NCBI GenBank assembly: GCA_029532415.1
Contig: JAQOTA010000052.1
Coordinates: 1 to 64,000 of the forward strand
DNA: 64,000 nt
Reading direction: 5' to 3'
Source: Marasmius tenuissimus
Taxonomy: Eukaryota; Basidiomycota; Agaricomycetes; Agaricales; Marasmiaceae
Part shown: in pieces, positions 12,358 to 24,517 of the stretch
Layout of the letters: each line of letters opens with the position of its first letter
Numbering within the stretch: position 1 is the stretch's first letter
Translations under genes and position numbers: made by a program
Notes under the pieces: model-generated
Database searches by the model: none
What the model was told of the DNA's origin: nothing
Seen by the model: only the letters and a program-made list of their open reading frames with translations

Positions 12358-14962
12358 CAAGGTTCGACGTTGCGATTGGGATGCGAGAATATCGGCAAAG
12401 GAGTTGTGGATGGGCGGCGCGCCTTTACGGTTTGGGCGGGGATTCATCGATTAATGTAGCGGGCTGGGAGCAAACACGGGGAGTCGAGCAGGTGAAGAGA
12501 GCAGAGTCTGTCGAAACTCGATTGAAGAGTGGTTTTGCTTTTCACCCTCAGTGACCGGTGCCCCCATAATTCATCCTAACCTCCTCTCATCCATCGAGTC
12601 GCCTGATTGCATGTCGATGGTATTTTGCCGGTCAATTGACTTGGAGATGTCTGAGGCTCGCGGATGGGTTTTGCTTGTCGTGTTTGTTGATGACGGTCCG
12701 AGTTTGAGATTATGTGAGCGCTTGTTGGACGCGACGTGGGTCTTTCTCCAACAACCGCGTTCTCGACAATCCACCTCCGTTTCAAGGTGGTTAACTCACC
12801 ACTCGATCTTATCCTGCCAATCTCTTTTTGAGAAAGCGTCGTGTGTCGAGTCCAACAGCAAATCACCTGAACTGAAAAATCCAAGGCGTCAAACTCACAC
12901 AGGCAAGTCCTTCCTTGAAATACCCGACCTATATTCACTCAAAACTGTCGCACTGGTAGACGTTCGCTCACCAACATCGGTTGGTACCAGACAATTCGAA
13001 AATGAAAATTGGCACAGATTTGGGGAGGTCAGACAAGGGTGAAGGACGTAGGTGAATGTCTGGAGAAAATGAGGAAGACTCGGCTGAACGGACGTGTCGA
13101 GAATACAAGGTTCAACGTCGCCAATCCAACTCTGACGCCTTCCAGACGGACCTCTCGAACGATAGCCATGACGAGCGCCATGGCTATCCTCATGACCATC
13201 AGCCCTACGGATTGATTCAGAGGTGACGTTCGAGGCATAAGGTATCTTTCTTTCCCTGTTTTCCGTTGGTCTGCGCTCATCACCCTCCCACCTCAAGGTC
13301 TATCTCGTACGACCCGCCCTACAATTGTCGGACAGCTTGACATTCATCTAGCAAGTCAAGCACACCGACGGTCTGGTTGTCCGGCAACATTGTTACGCGT
13401 GTTGGGTAGGAAACTAGAAGAGGAAAAAGGTCGGAGAGATGTCGAAAAGGGCGAGTCAGCGGGAGCAGTTAGAGGGTTTGTCAAAGCATGGAACTTTAGC
13501 GGACAGATACGGACGATGACGGTGAATAATTGTATCACTGGTACGTGTTCGCCTCTCCAGCCTCATATCTCCCTCGCTAAAAACTCTGACAGGCATATTC
13601 CCGGACTGACAATGCACGAAAACATTGTTTCCAGGACCTACCAACGCCTCAACCAGCATCGCTCATCCACGTCTTGCATTCCACCGGAATCGTCAAACCT
13701 TGGTTGTCCATCCATCCCTTTTCCTCGCCGTCCCCTAGGGCCTACACCACTACTAGCATTCCGCATTGCACACGCCGAAAATCGTTGGACACCTTGGAAG
13801 GCGTGCTCCTTTCGTTACCAGGCCATACGTCAACATGATGATGGATCAAGGAACTCGAAGCAGCTCGAAGGCGAAGCCAGAAGGGCGACAAAGCTGGACG
13901 GATTGCCAATGGAGAGGGTGTCGGTGACGAAGACAAGGCAATATATTTATAGAGGGGCCAACTACTGGGATACCAGTCTCCTGGGAGATCCAGAACGTCT
14001 GTCCCGCGTTGAATCGTCCCATCTGAAGATGACACGACTCATCTTATCACTCGACATCCAACTCCTTGCCAGCATCTGGTTTAATCACGACTTCGCCACA
14101 AACGGATCGGATCGAAGTCTGCAGTCCATCCCTCGCCTCCATTTCCTTCCGACCGCAATGGATGGATCTGAGCTGCCTTCCACCTCTCTTGCATCGTCGG
14201 GATGTCGACGAAGCGAAAGGCCCTATAGGTGTACAGTGGCATGGCCTCGGGCAGAGTTCTCTGAACACGACTGAGAGTCCAGAGATTCGTTCCGCTGTTT
14301 GAACACGTTACTCCAGACAGTAACGAGCTTAGAGGGACTAAAGAGGCAGGGCTGCATGTCTCGACAGAGCAAGGATTGGCAGTGGAGCTGGTTTTGCTCG
14401 GAAATGGGGGGTTGGCTTCGAAAAAGCGACAGGACTCTGCAAGAGGGCTAAGCAGGAGGTCTACCGGTCGAGATTTTACACAGACCACGCCTCGTTAGCA
14501 TCTCGAATGCCTTTTCACTTAGTTTCCCTAGATCTTCACCCTGGATTTACCATACATACCGAACGTACCCTTCCGAGGACTCACGTACCTCGAAGTTTCA
14601 GATACGGGAACCCGGTTGTATACATACTTACGCTCAATTCATTTGGAAAGGTTCCTTCGTGGTTATTCTACTGTGTACATGTTCTTCTAGGCGGAGCGTG
14701 AAATGAACGGTGTCCTCAGAGGCGGGAGCACCAGCTCCTCGGTCCCCTCGCCTTCACGAGTCCTGTTTCGTTACTTGGCGAGAAGGAGTTATTCAAGGGT
14801 TATCTCGTTCTTGATGTGCCACACCCATCGCGGTTCTCTTGGGTCCAAAGCTTCCGCCTACCTCAGCGCCGCTGAACAAAAGAATTGTCGAGGAAAATCG
14901 TGAATTTCTGAGTACCGGTCGACACTCACCTCCGCCACTCCAATAGCCCAACTACAAGCAAG
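12358..14962. repeat. duplicated non-genic block U1 (left part)
   Basis: Homologous to about 29951-32419 and in part to 41500-43440. I find no intact gene. A minus-strand segment near 12360-12450 reads MNPRPNRKGAPP then HNSFADILASQ and is kept in the second unit at about 29990-30065. It may be the N-terminal relic of an unidentified gene. The rest holds short open stretches broken by stops in every frame. Confidence 0.6.
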
Positions 14963-15121
14963 CCTTTCTAACTCGAATCGCGCTACCTTCAATAGTACCG
15001 GCCGCTTCTGGCAGTATCTTCGCTGTCAATTCCAGCTACCATAACAGTTCTCGGTCTTCCTCCCCATTCCCGAGGCACGTTATGCTATATCAAACCTATA
15101 CCGTCCTCCCCTTTCTCAGAA
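14963..15121 (-). pseudogene. PhzF-family 3' fragment (relic)
   Basis: On the minus strand the DNA matches the last exon of the intact PhzF gene (about 60160-60300). Recognisable pieces correspond to the ends around LEMGRQSEIVVVAEID and VRVMEGSL, but with stops and frameshifts. Orientation is opposite to the intact gene. A sister relic sits at 32420-32600. Confidence 0.7.
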
Positions 15122-17459
15122 AGTTGGCCATCGATACACAACTACCTATCACGGGTGCGTATCGCCGTCATTTTTATCCCTCTTCATGAGTGTTCATTCG
15201 TGCGTTAGCCGCCTTAACACCTCTACGCTGCTACAATGGAAAGAAGGGCAGAGGAGAGTTGGAGGTTCGGAAGTACAAGAATACCGCAATTTCATGGGAG
15301 CAGTCTCGATTATGCCTCAAGGCCCCACGACTCATTGCATTGCTATTGGTAGCGACACGCGTATATTCGAACAAATAGACAGATATGCCATTTTCGTTCG
15401 TAACATCCACCCGTCCTTTTCATGTAACGCACTATCCAATCAAGGATTTGAAGACTGGAAGTTCGAAGTGAGGGTTGGAAGTAGATACTGGTGAGTTTTC
15501 AACCACGAAAAGCGTGTTGTGTTAAGGGTCCTGAGATCGACAATGAAAATGAGCTCCCCTCCAAGATAACCTTGATAGGGAGATTATACTCACCTAATCG
15601 ACGGCTGGCTTTCTCCTTCCCTCGAATCCTCTCAAGTGTAACGAACGCATCCTGAGGTCCGGAAATGCCGCGATACGTTCGAGGCACAACATCCATCGAT
15701 TGCAACGTCAGAGTGCGGAGTAGTCGTGAAGATAACAGATGAACGACAACAGTGGGGTTAGCCCTGGAAGACCCGCAACGACCTCGATGATACGACCAAC
15801 CCGTATGGCCATCCTAAGCCCTCCGCCCCACAATTCAACGCTGACGATCCCGTTACTCAAGCACATCCAAATCTATCGCCGCACGAACCTCGTCCTCCAT
15901 AATCACGTTCAACAGATTAGTCCACTCGTAACCGCTCGTCATCGGAGACGCAAAGGACCGAGAGTGGCAATGACTGGCTGCCATCGGTGGGTCATAATTC
16001 TGAATCGGCGTAGGTGTTGACCTCCCAATCTGATGCAGGCATCCGCGACTGAGGGGAGGAAGAGGATGTGAGAACAAATGGGTTTTGCGGTGGGGATTAG
16101 GGAATTCCGGGTTTTCTGGCGCATCGGTGGTGTCGGCGTGTTATTGAGGAATCAGGATCGGGAGGCCAATTTTGAGGTCGTTGAACTCGAGTTGGAGGCA
16201 GAAGCAAACCGAGAGCAGCGGAAGGTCCCAATGTTCTTCGCCCGGCCTTGGAGCTTCCTCTCGGTGCGAAATCACAGCAGACGATGACCACGTCGCCAGG
16301 TGATCCAAGTTCGCCAAATGTGACGTAATAGTTGAGCAGTTTGTTGAACAATTCGTTCTTCCCCATAAACGGTCTCGTTTACCTGTAGGTAGACCATCAA
16401 TAAGCCATCGAAAGATTGTACAAAAGCCATCTGGTCACCCACCCGCAGTTGGATATACAAAAAATCCCTCTTTTCCTATCCCACCTGCCCCAGATTCGGA
16501 TCCATCCATCGGCGTAAGGAAGGCAAAGCAATGTGATACGGACTTGCGTCTGACATTTTCCCGTACCGCGGTGAAGATAGAAATCCTCACCAGGTGCTCG
16601 TGGGCCTGTGACGGCTAAAGAGGACAGACAGGACATCGCCACGGAAGATGGGTGATTTTGTTGGCTGTTCTTCACAAACGCAAGGCATATGAAGTGGAGT
16701 AGGGACTTTGGTGGTGGCAGTTTGCGTAGATCGAGAGAAAAGAGCCTTTGAGAGGACCACCGTTAGTGTGGCCACTGCGCTGAACAGATTAGGAGGGGTA
16801 TCGCCTCGAGCCCGGCGGCGGAATGAATAATAAGGCTTCCATGGAATTCTGCGGTTTCAGCCTGTAAGCGTTCCCAAATGTTCCCCGTCAGAAGATGGCT
16901 CATTCTATAGCGGCACGGCAACATTTGAGAGGGTCAAGTCCTTTCATGAGGGACAGTGATCCTTGCTGAAGACGCATGACGAATCTCGAGTCCCTCCGCC
17001 TCCAAATAATCGATTCTTTTTTTCCATAGTACCTCTAACCTCCCGAGTCGCCGCCACGATGACCACCAAGTCCTGTTTTCTCGCATTTCCGTCGGCAATG
17101 GTGTCTTGGGAGAGCCCGACTTTCGACTTTTTGACATGCACCGCCAGTCGTGCTCATGCTTGGAATTTCGCAATGAAAATGATACATTGGAGTTTAGAGA
17201 CGGAGACTTGTTTCGCTGTGAAGGTTCCGGATGCGACCATAGAGTGAATACGGGCGGGCCAATCTACAAACATCTCGACGAAGGAGGATTTGGAGGTGGT
17301 AAAGGGTGGTTTGAGGGTGCGGACGATGGGGAGCCGTTTCATGTTGGGAGGGGAAGTTGATGGGAGCAAGGTAGAAGAGGATAGAAAATGACTTTCTCCT
17401 GGCGGACGGTGGGTAAACACGACTACGAGGGGGGGAGAAGTCCAGTCGGGGTGGTCAAA
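15122..17459. repeat. duplicated block U1 (right part), no intact gene
   Basis: Homologous to 32601-35310 and to 46330-48420. Broken open stretches exist on the minus strand around 16.2-16.5 kb (GDQMAFVQSFDGLLMVY and SPGDVVIVCCDFAPRG are conserved between units), which suggests a decayed gene of unknown identity. Compared with its sisters, this copy lacks about 370 bp at position 17226, where a GGTT microhomology borders the missing segment. The part at 15490-15950 is nearly identical to 32968-33430. Confidence 0.55.
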
Positions 17460-19088
17460 CCCAGTGAAAATGAGCACATATTCTCAGCATTTGTCAGATA
17501 TTCCCAGGTATTAAGCGCGGGGGTCGCGCTCCAATATCTGGCATTTGTCTGGCAATAGCTGGCAATGTAAAAAATCGAACCCTTTTTGCACATTGCCAAC
17601 CATTCACAGCTATTATGGACGTCCTAAATGAGCGGGTGACTGCAACAGGGCTTTTCTCATGTATTGCTACATATTACTTAAAATTCCACTGCACACATCG
17701 AGATATTGTCAGGAATTGAATATCATTACTATCTACCATACAATACAACAGTGCTACTAGACTAAGTGAATGTGTATGAACGGGCAGAATATACTAGTAG
17801 AGCAACAAAATATCAATGGGGGAGAGGGAGTAGCTACTGCAGTTGCCGCCATATCATTACGAACGGTCGTGGTCTTGATTCAGCCTATTTGGGATGTCGT
17901 GAGTTATCTAAATGTAAAGCGAGTGAAGGAGAGCATCATACCTGAGCCTGAAAATGACCATGTCATTGCTGCATGCACTTCCTGCGCCTGAAACCAAAGA
18001 ACTATGCAATATTCAGACATCAGTCAGTACGCTGAAACCAGTAGCAGCTGCACGGATGTACGTACCTTTCAACAATTCCTGGGACTTCTCAGTATCTTGG
18101 TGTGATATCGTTATATTTAGTTTCTGCGTTTGTTGGATGTGAAGTGGGTGGCAAGCCAGGAATAGGGAACCTTCTGACACCAATCTTATCCTTCAAAGGG
18201 AAGTCATCGCGGTGGACACCAGCTATAAAATGATCGAGAATTAGAAGAAGCCTGCGCCAGACTCGAGACTGGAGATACGCACTATATATGCACGCCGTCG
18301 CGTGACCTCAGACCCGGCCTGCTTGAGTTTATGTTTGGAGGGTGAATGTGGCGTCTGTACGTGTATCCGGGACAAGGTTAGTGTGTTGAAGATTGTGAGA
18401 ATAGAGAATTAAAAGAATCTACTTGACCAGTACGAATCAGTAGGTGACATAGTGGTCCAAGAGAGAGTGAGCTGGCAGGTGGCTGTGTCCAATTTGACAA
18501 TTTTGGACTCGCGCGGCAAAGCTGCTCACAGGCGCCTATATTCACGCATAGGTGAATACAAGCGCCGGCGACAACCAGAGTTTCGACAACGACGACAATC
18601 ACCACTATTACTGGTCTCATTATTCTCTTATCAGACTCACCAAACCTACTCTCAATGTTCTATAATGGTAGACTAAATGTACCGTTACCAGGATAATGTA
18701 AAGATGAGTACTTCCTGTTGGCACCGTTATATTACATTCTAGCTAAGTTGGGATGGTCTCTGGAGGATATCAGACAATATCTCGTGAATGGGTAGGTGGG
18801 TACCTTGGGCTCAATACAATGGCAAGCTCACCTCAGACCCACCCTGAGTCATCTTGAGCCTTGTTTGTATTGCTCGTACCACGGATGCCGTTGCCGTGAA
18901 ACAATTCTGTCCTGAAATACGAGAATAGCTAGGAATACTCAAAGATGCCGTTGTCGGGGGACAATCGTGTCCTGGAATACTGGAGAATAGCTGGGGATAT
19001 TCAAAATAGCGTCACGTCACATTCTAATACCCGGCAATATCAGACAATGGCCCTGAAAGTCCCTGAATTTATGTTCATTTTCACTGGG
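17460..19088. mobile_element. non-autonomous DNA transposon with 14-bp terminal inverted repeats
   Basis: A 1629-bp insertion bounded by CCCAGTGAAAATGA at 17460-17473 and its exact reverse complement at 19075-19088. GGTCAAA is directly repeated on both sides (17453-17459 and 19089-19095) and occurs once at the empty site in the second unit (about 35306-35313). The interior has no transposase-like reading frame. It holds several copies of a motif close to GGCAATATCAGACAAT / ATTGTCTGGCAATA near both ends, consistent with subterminal transposase binding. The superfamily is unassigned; a 7-bp (possibly 8-bp) duplication would fit a hAT-like element best. Confidence 0.85.
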
Positions 19089-19936
19089 GGTCAAAGGTCG
19101 TTGGGGTGATGGAGGTTGTGTGAGCGCCTATTCAACGACGCGAACTCTTCTCTTCCCCATGATGACACCCACGATCTCGACAAAGCCAGTACTTGAGAGT
19201 GGTAAGTAAAACCTCTACCGCCGCTTTCAATTGAATTAGCTCGCTCACCACCTCGCCAGTCTTAGACTCAGGGAGATTAATTGCGAGGCGTTCTAACCCA
19301 AGACTCTCAGGCCCGAACTGTGCAGGCAAGTCCCTGACACGATGCAAATTGGTGGAGTGTCAGGGCATCAGTTACGCGTCTAAGGCGAAACACGTAGTTG
19401 GATAACTGAGAAAGAGAATGAGGAAGAGTTGGACAACCGAACGTATCGTGAACACGGCGATGAGCGTCGTCAAATCAACCCGACAGCCTCAGAGGAAGAC
19501 CTCTCGGATCGGCGCTCCACATATCGTCAAGGCCATCGGGTTCACAGATTCAGATATAACTATCAAGGTGCGTCATGTATTCATCGTTTGCTGGCCTGCA
19601 CTCATTTCTCTTCCGTCAACTCGAAGTCTATCTCGTACGATTTGCAACACATTGATTACCCAGGCTCAAGACCATTCACTTCGTCACTCTCGTACTTCGG
19701 GATTGGCAAAATGAGGCACGAACATGGCGAAGTGAATGGCCGTGAATCCAACTGTTGCCAGATAACCTCCATGCCGAACGGTCATTCGGAATCATAATCG
19801 AGCCCGCCTTCTTCACCTGCAGGGCCTGACCTATCCAAGAGAGTCTAACGCAGCCACTTCGATGTGTGTCACCTTCCATATACTGCACCTACATGACACT
19901 CAACGAAGTATTTGACGCGTAGAATCTACGAATGTC
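19089..19936. repeat. spacer block S1' with recurring 170-bp motif
   Basis: Nearly identical to 35306-36200 and similar to 48421-49327. On the plus strand 19429-19575 reads openly (LDNRTYREHGDERRQINPTA), a segment that recurs in diverged form at least nine times in the array. No complete gene is recognised. Confidence 0.55.
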
Positions 19937-20587
19937 CTTAGTCCCATATCCATCCGAGGATATTGTGTGCAGACGACCCGGATTGTTCATACTTTGCAAT
20001 TCCCGAGCTGTCTTTCTAACAACGATATACGTGGGATCGAAGGTTGAATGTACCCATCTGGAACAGCAACTTCGCAGGGTAAGGAATGTATAATTGCGAA
20101 ACGGCAGTCTTGTTCTTGCAATTGAAACTTTGTTTTTCTTGCTCTTCGAGTCAGCGAAGAATCAAAGCAAGAGCGAGGTCCACAGACCAAGTTTGTGGTA
20201 TTGATCGCGGTCAGTCCACGGGCCATATCTGGAGTAAATGATGCATTAGACAGATGATCCCAGAAAGATGAACATGGGTACCCACATATCGCACAAATGC
20301 AAACGGTGCGCCCCACTAACTTCGAGCAATCACTTCTTTGAGAAGCCGGCGAGTATTCAAAGAAATCATTGTAATCGAGTTCCATCTCCGATTCTCTGAA
20401 ATAAAGACCACCATCGTGACCGTGACCTTCTACAGGCTGCCTAGTGAGGATCCGCACCGGACCTCTCACTCGAGAGTGAATCTCGTCGTTCACCATGTAC
20501 TTCCACCGCTGGTAGTAGAATTGGTCGGTCCTGGGTGAAGTTGTACCTATAGCTTACCCCCCAGTGTGCCCATGGTCCTTACATGTG
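19937..20587 (-). pseudogene. RPB2 3' remnant r1
   Basis: Minus-strand remnant of the RPB2 3' end. Decayed versions of the segments around [29 protein letters not shown] and VCICAICG can be read. The positions of the last introns and the final exon (near 19937-20010) are still recognisable at DNA level. It is much more diverged than copies A and B, so it stems from an older duplication. Only the last part of RPB2 (roughly the last 120 codons) is present. Confidence 0.85.
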
Positions 20588-21276
20588 GTGCTTCCTCTCT
20601 CGTCTCGCTGTTTGTTTTTTGTGGTGGAAATACAATACAGCAGCGCTACAGTCAATTCGAAGACGGCATTGAGGCCCTAAAAATCACATTGAGCGACGAC
20701 GACGTCAAAAAAACCCACAGAGTCAAGTAGCGAGCCAAATTCATTTTAGTCACTGAACGAAGCGGAGGAACTATTGGTAAAGATAAGTGAAGGCGTGCTA
20801 AACCCTCACAATCCAAAAATTTGGCAGCGAAGATGTGAGCGGCCCTCTTCGTTGCCTTCGCGCAGAGTCTGAGCAAAAGAATGACCTAGAAGACAATGAG
20901 GTGCGCCAAGCGGAGCAACTGACAAGAGGGACTGGCAGTCATGTTCGTTCGCAAGAGCCCAAACATATATTGCAACGAACGCAGATTACAGGATCATTTA
21001 TCTCCTTCTCAATTGACGACATCCATTGGGGTTGACTGCCTTGGCGCCACTGAACTGGCCGCAACATAGGTATGCGTCGAGGCAGGTCACACTGTCGGGC
21101 AAAGTAGCGCTGCCAGCGTCCCGAAAAATGTGTCGTTGCCGACTGGCCAGTCAGCCTGCTAGTACAGCAAAAGGAGGCGAATAGTTATCTATCGAGGAGA
21201 GTCAGCCGCACCGAAACTTCTGTACACTGTCTGATCACTATACCTTTGATTGACCAGTCTTTACGACTCATGTGCA
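20588..21276. other. 3' flank block F1 of NACHT N2
   Basis: No gene recognised. Conserved with 36846-37531 and 49991-50668, each directly downstream of a NACHT gene, so it belongs to the duplicated unit. It may hold the transcript 3' end of N2. Confidence 0.5.
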
Positions 21277-24200
21277 TCATCTGAGTTGTCTGAAGCCCAT
21301 GAAAGATCGCCCCGAACCCCTTGGATAGTTTTGTGCCCACTGCTCCCAAGGCAAATCAAGAACCTGTGCTTTCAAGGCTTTGCCTTCTTCAGCAAGGCTG
21401 TCTGGGAAGGTCTGTCAAAGAAAAGAACCATCAATTGTGGTACAATACAGGGATGAGGGGGAAACCCAGAAATATCATGCTCACCTCAATCCACCCAAGC
21501 ATATTCTTCCTTCTTTTCTTTCCAAACACAGAATCGATCTGCATTGCCAAACAACCTTTCGCGAGCCCAAAAAACGTCTGGCAGAGCAAAAGTAGCTCCT
21601 GATCAAGACAACAGTGTTCGAGTAGTGACGAGTACACCATGTTCAGAAAGTATCTCTTCAAATCATCAATGGTGCCTTTGTCTTCCGCACCACTCTGGGC
21701 AAGCTCCTCGAAAAGGGAGATGTAAGCCTTGACAAGCTGCCCACAAGCTTCCCGGTACGCAACGTGCTCTGGATCGCTCAACTCGCTCCCTCCAGAGAGA
21801 TCACAGTGGCAGTCTGTGAGGCGCACATCATCGACATCACTGGGTTCTGAATCAACCCGGTCGATATCCCATGGACATCCGGTCGCACAACGAACAAGCC
21901 AATACACGACGCCCTTTCGTGGAGTAACGCCCAGGGGGCATACAAGATGGAAACACCCGGGGCAGTTCTGGAATTTGTGGACAAGACCTTCCACAAGATT
22001 GAGGCCCTCCTCTTCTTCAGCCATCTTGTAGTTGTGAGCTTTAACCTCACATTGGCCGTTGTTGTAAGGTGAATAGCTGTTGGCCTTGAGATGTGCATTT
22101 TTGCCGACCTTCGAGTGGTTTGTCGCTGCTTCCTTGTTGTCCTTATTTTCACAGATTTCCGGGCCATCCTGGTGATAGACACATAAGCACAAAGTGCAAG
22201 GGGTAGAATACGGTCGGCCCAACTCACATGATTCCTCACCCATGGTACCAATCTCTCGAATGCACGACTCCAATTGATGGAATAGCGACTCAGCCGATTA
22301 TTGGAGGTATGAAAGATCGGATATGCAAAGGCAAGGTCGACGTTCCCCAGATCATCCAATAGATCCCGAGACGGTTTGGGAATCGACGTGCAGAGCGGCC
22401 TCCATGCCATGAAGAAGGCTCTAGTTCCATTGGAATAGAGTTGACTGGGGCTGTTGATGCACGCAAAAGAGGTTCAGTACCCCATAAAAGAGTGGAATGA
22501 GGATAAAGGACATCATACCTGTACTTTCGCACTTTGCTAGTCGTCAGGTTCTGGAGCCACTGTCGCGCGAGGATATACTTTTGGGAGTCGATGTCGATGT
22601 GGAAATGGCCCGACCTGGTTGGGTCAACCAGATATTCCCTGAACGATGTGTGGTGCACGGTAATCACATCGTCCCGACCACGGATGTTCAACACAGAGTG
22701 CATTCTCCGTAATCTCAAAGCTACTTGTCCCGAGGGCAGACCCAGAATCAACTCGATAGATGCCGGTGTGAGTTCCGCCCCACCTGTTGACTCCAAGCCC
22801 GAGAAGATAACAATGACTGCAAGGATGGGAAGAACTTTGTCATAATTGGGGTTGGCTGCGAGGATAACGTTGTACAAAGCGTCAAGCTCTTTGTAGGGTG
22901 ATGCTCCCGGTTGGCTATTCGGAGCACTTTCGAGAATGAGACGAAGCTGATCCATTGGATCTTCATCCCCGTGCGCTATGAACCTGGAAACAGTTGCCGC
23001 ATAGACAAATTGGCTGCAAGATTTGTCGACCAAAGTTTCGAGGTCCTTCTCTGTAGGCCAGGGATCCGGGAACTGGACTTGGTCATACTTGGGGCTGCTG
23101 GTGATCTCCGTAAATTGGTGGCAGTAGTACTTCATGATGTCTTCGGCGGGTTTGAACTGGTCGTTCAATAGAATAGAGCTCGTGAGTCTAGAGAGATGAT
23201 TGGCGGTGAAGGCTTCCCGAAGCCATGCTTCTGGGCGACTACAAATCAGGAAGCGGAGAGGGAAATGAGGAGAGTCGTGAAAAACGGATTGGATCATGGA
23301 GAGGATGCGTTTCTGGGTTTGCTCGTCGCCGCATTCGTCCAGGCCATCTATGATGACCAAGTTGGGGGCCTCCGTTTCTGCGAGCGAATGCTCCCCCCCG
23401 GATTTCCGTGTGTACCCTGGCTTTTTCTGGTACGAGAATGTTCTGAGGGTTTTCTGAGGTAGAGGTGTCTGGCTGCCGAGCGGCTTCGTCTGGCGTGGTG
23501 ATAAAGTTTGACGAAGGGACGGTTTCTGGGATGGAGAAAGCGTCTGACTTCCGTGTGGCTTTGTTTGGCGTAGAGATGGAGGTTTTGGGGGTGGAGGTGG
23601 AGGTGGGGTTTGGCGTGGAGGTGGAGTTTGACGAAGGAACGGTTTCTGGGGTGGAGAAAGCGTCTGGCTTCCGTGCGGCTTTGTTTGGCGTAGAAATGGA
23701 GGTTTCGGGGGTGGAGGTGGGGGTGGAGTTTGGCGTAGAGATAGGGACAGTTTCTGGGGCGGAGGAAGCGTCTGGCTGCCATGCGGCTTTATTTGGCGTA
23801 GAAATGGAGGTTTTGGGGGTGGAGGTGGAGGTAGGGTTTGACGTGGAGGTGGAGTTTGGCGTAGAGATCGGGACGATTTTTGGGGTGGAGGAAGCGTCTG
23901 GCGTTCGTACGGCTTCATGACGAGTTCCCGGAATTGGTCCTCCATTTGAGCTTCTAGTATCTTCGGGTTGTCCAAAATCCTCTGGTTGATCGAAACTCGG
24001 CAAGACGAATTCTTCACGACAAGACCATGTGCGATGGTGAGCACGAGTGCCGAAGGGTTGTTTCGTCTTGGGTCGGATCGGAAAAAGAAGAATGAGGTGA
24101 CCAGACGGCCTTTCCGTTCACATTCTTTGGCAATGGTTATCGCGATGGCAGTTTTCCCGACACCTGCAGTTCCTGCGAGCCAACAGATAGGAAACTCCCT

Positions 24201-24517
24201 TCCATTGGACAAGATCCACTCCCAGATAATCCTAAGGACTTCCTCGCGGGTTCCAGGAAGACATTCCCCCCGATCATACTGTTGCTCTGCATTATGTGAA
24301 GCTCCGACACCCGTAATTGCGTTCTCGAGCTTCTCGAGCCCTGCAGCAACACGCCCATGGTCATCTCCATGTTCAAACGGGAAAGAAAATGGGGCGGCTC
24401 ACCAGGGGAGGAAGTTGTGTTAAAGCTGCTTGTGATTCTAACAAATTGGGTCCCGCCAGCGTTATTGTTATTCTGCAGACCCGAGCCGCTTTGGTAGCTT
24501 TGTATGGCTCGATTCAT
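21277..24517 (-). CDS. NACHT-domain NTPase N2 (NLR-like), five exons, 992 residues
   Basis: The best-resolved member of the NACHT set. Exons on the minus strand, in coding order, are 24517-24403, 24340-22519, 22450-22228, 22168-21485 and 21411-21277; all junctions are GT-AG and the phases agree. The N terminus MNRAIQSYQSGSGLQNNNN is Asn/Gln-rich. It is followed by the NACHT module with Walker A (GTAGVGKTA) and Walker B (LVIIDGLDECG), about 270 residues apart because of a proline-rich repeat insert. The C-terminal part has conserved HCCLDQ-type and FFGLAKGC motifs seen in mushroom NACHT proteins. No repeat sensor domain is visible. Relative to N3, one extra base near 21310 changes the last dozen residues and moves the stop to TGA at 21277-21279. 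It lies downstream of RPB2 copy B on the same strand. A role in self/non-self recognition or cell death is inferred from the family only. Confidence 0.85.
23440..23920 (-). repeat. proline-rich coding minisatellite in N2
   Basis: Repeats of about 70-130 nt encode variations on RQTPPPPPPPKPPFLRQTK and PHGSQTLPPPQKP between Walker A and Walker B. Copy number differs from N1, N3 and N4. Confidence 0.85.

Noticed and set aside
15122..17459. Minus-strand stretches such as GDQMAFVQSFDGLLMVY as a ciliary (BBS9-like) protein
   Set aside because: The resemblance is to one short segment only, frames are broken on both sides, and mushrooms lack cilia. Left as an unidentified relic.
23465..23920. Plus-strand open frames rich in Val/Glu/Gly opposite the NACHT repeat
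   Set aside because: They are the complement of the proline-rich minisatellite in N2 (likewise 39726-40265 opposite N3) and have no independent support.
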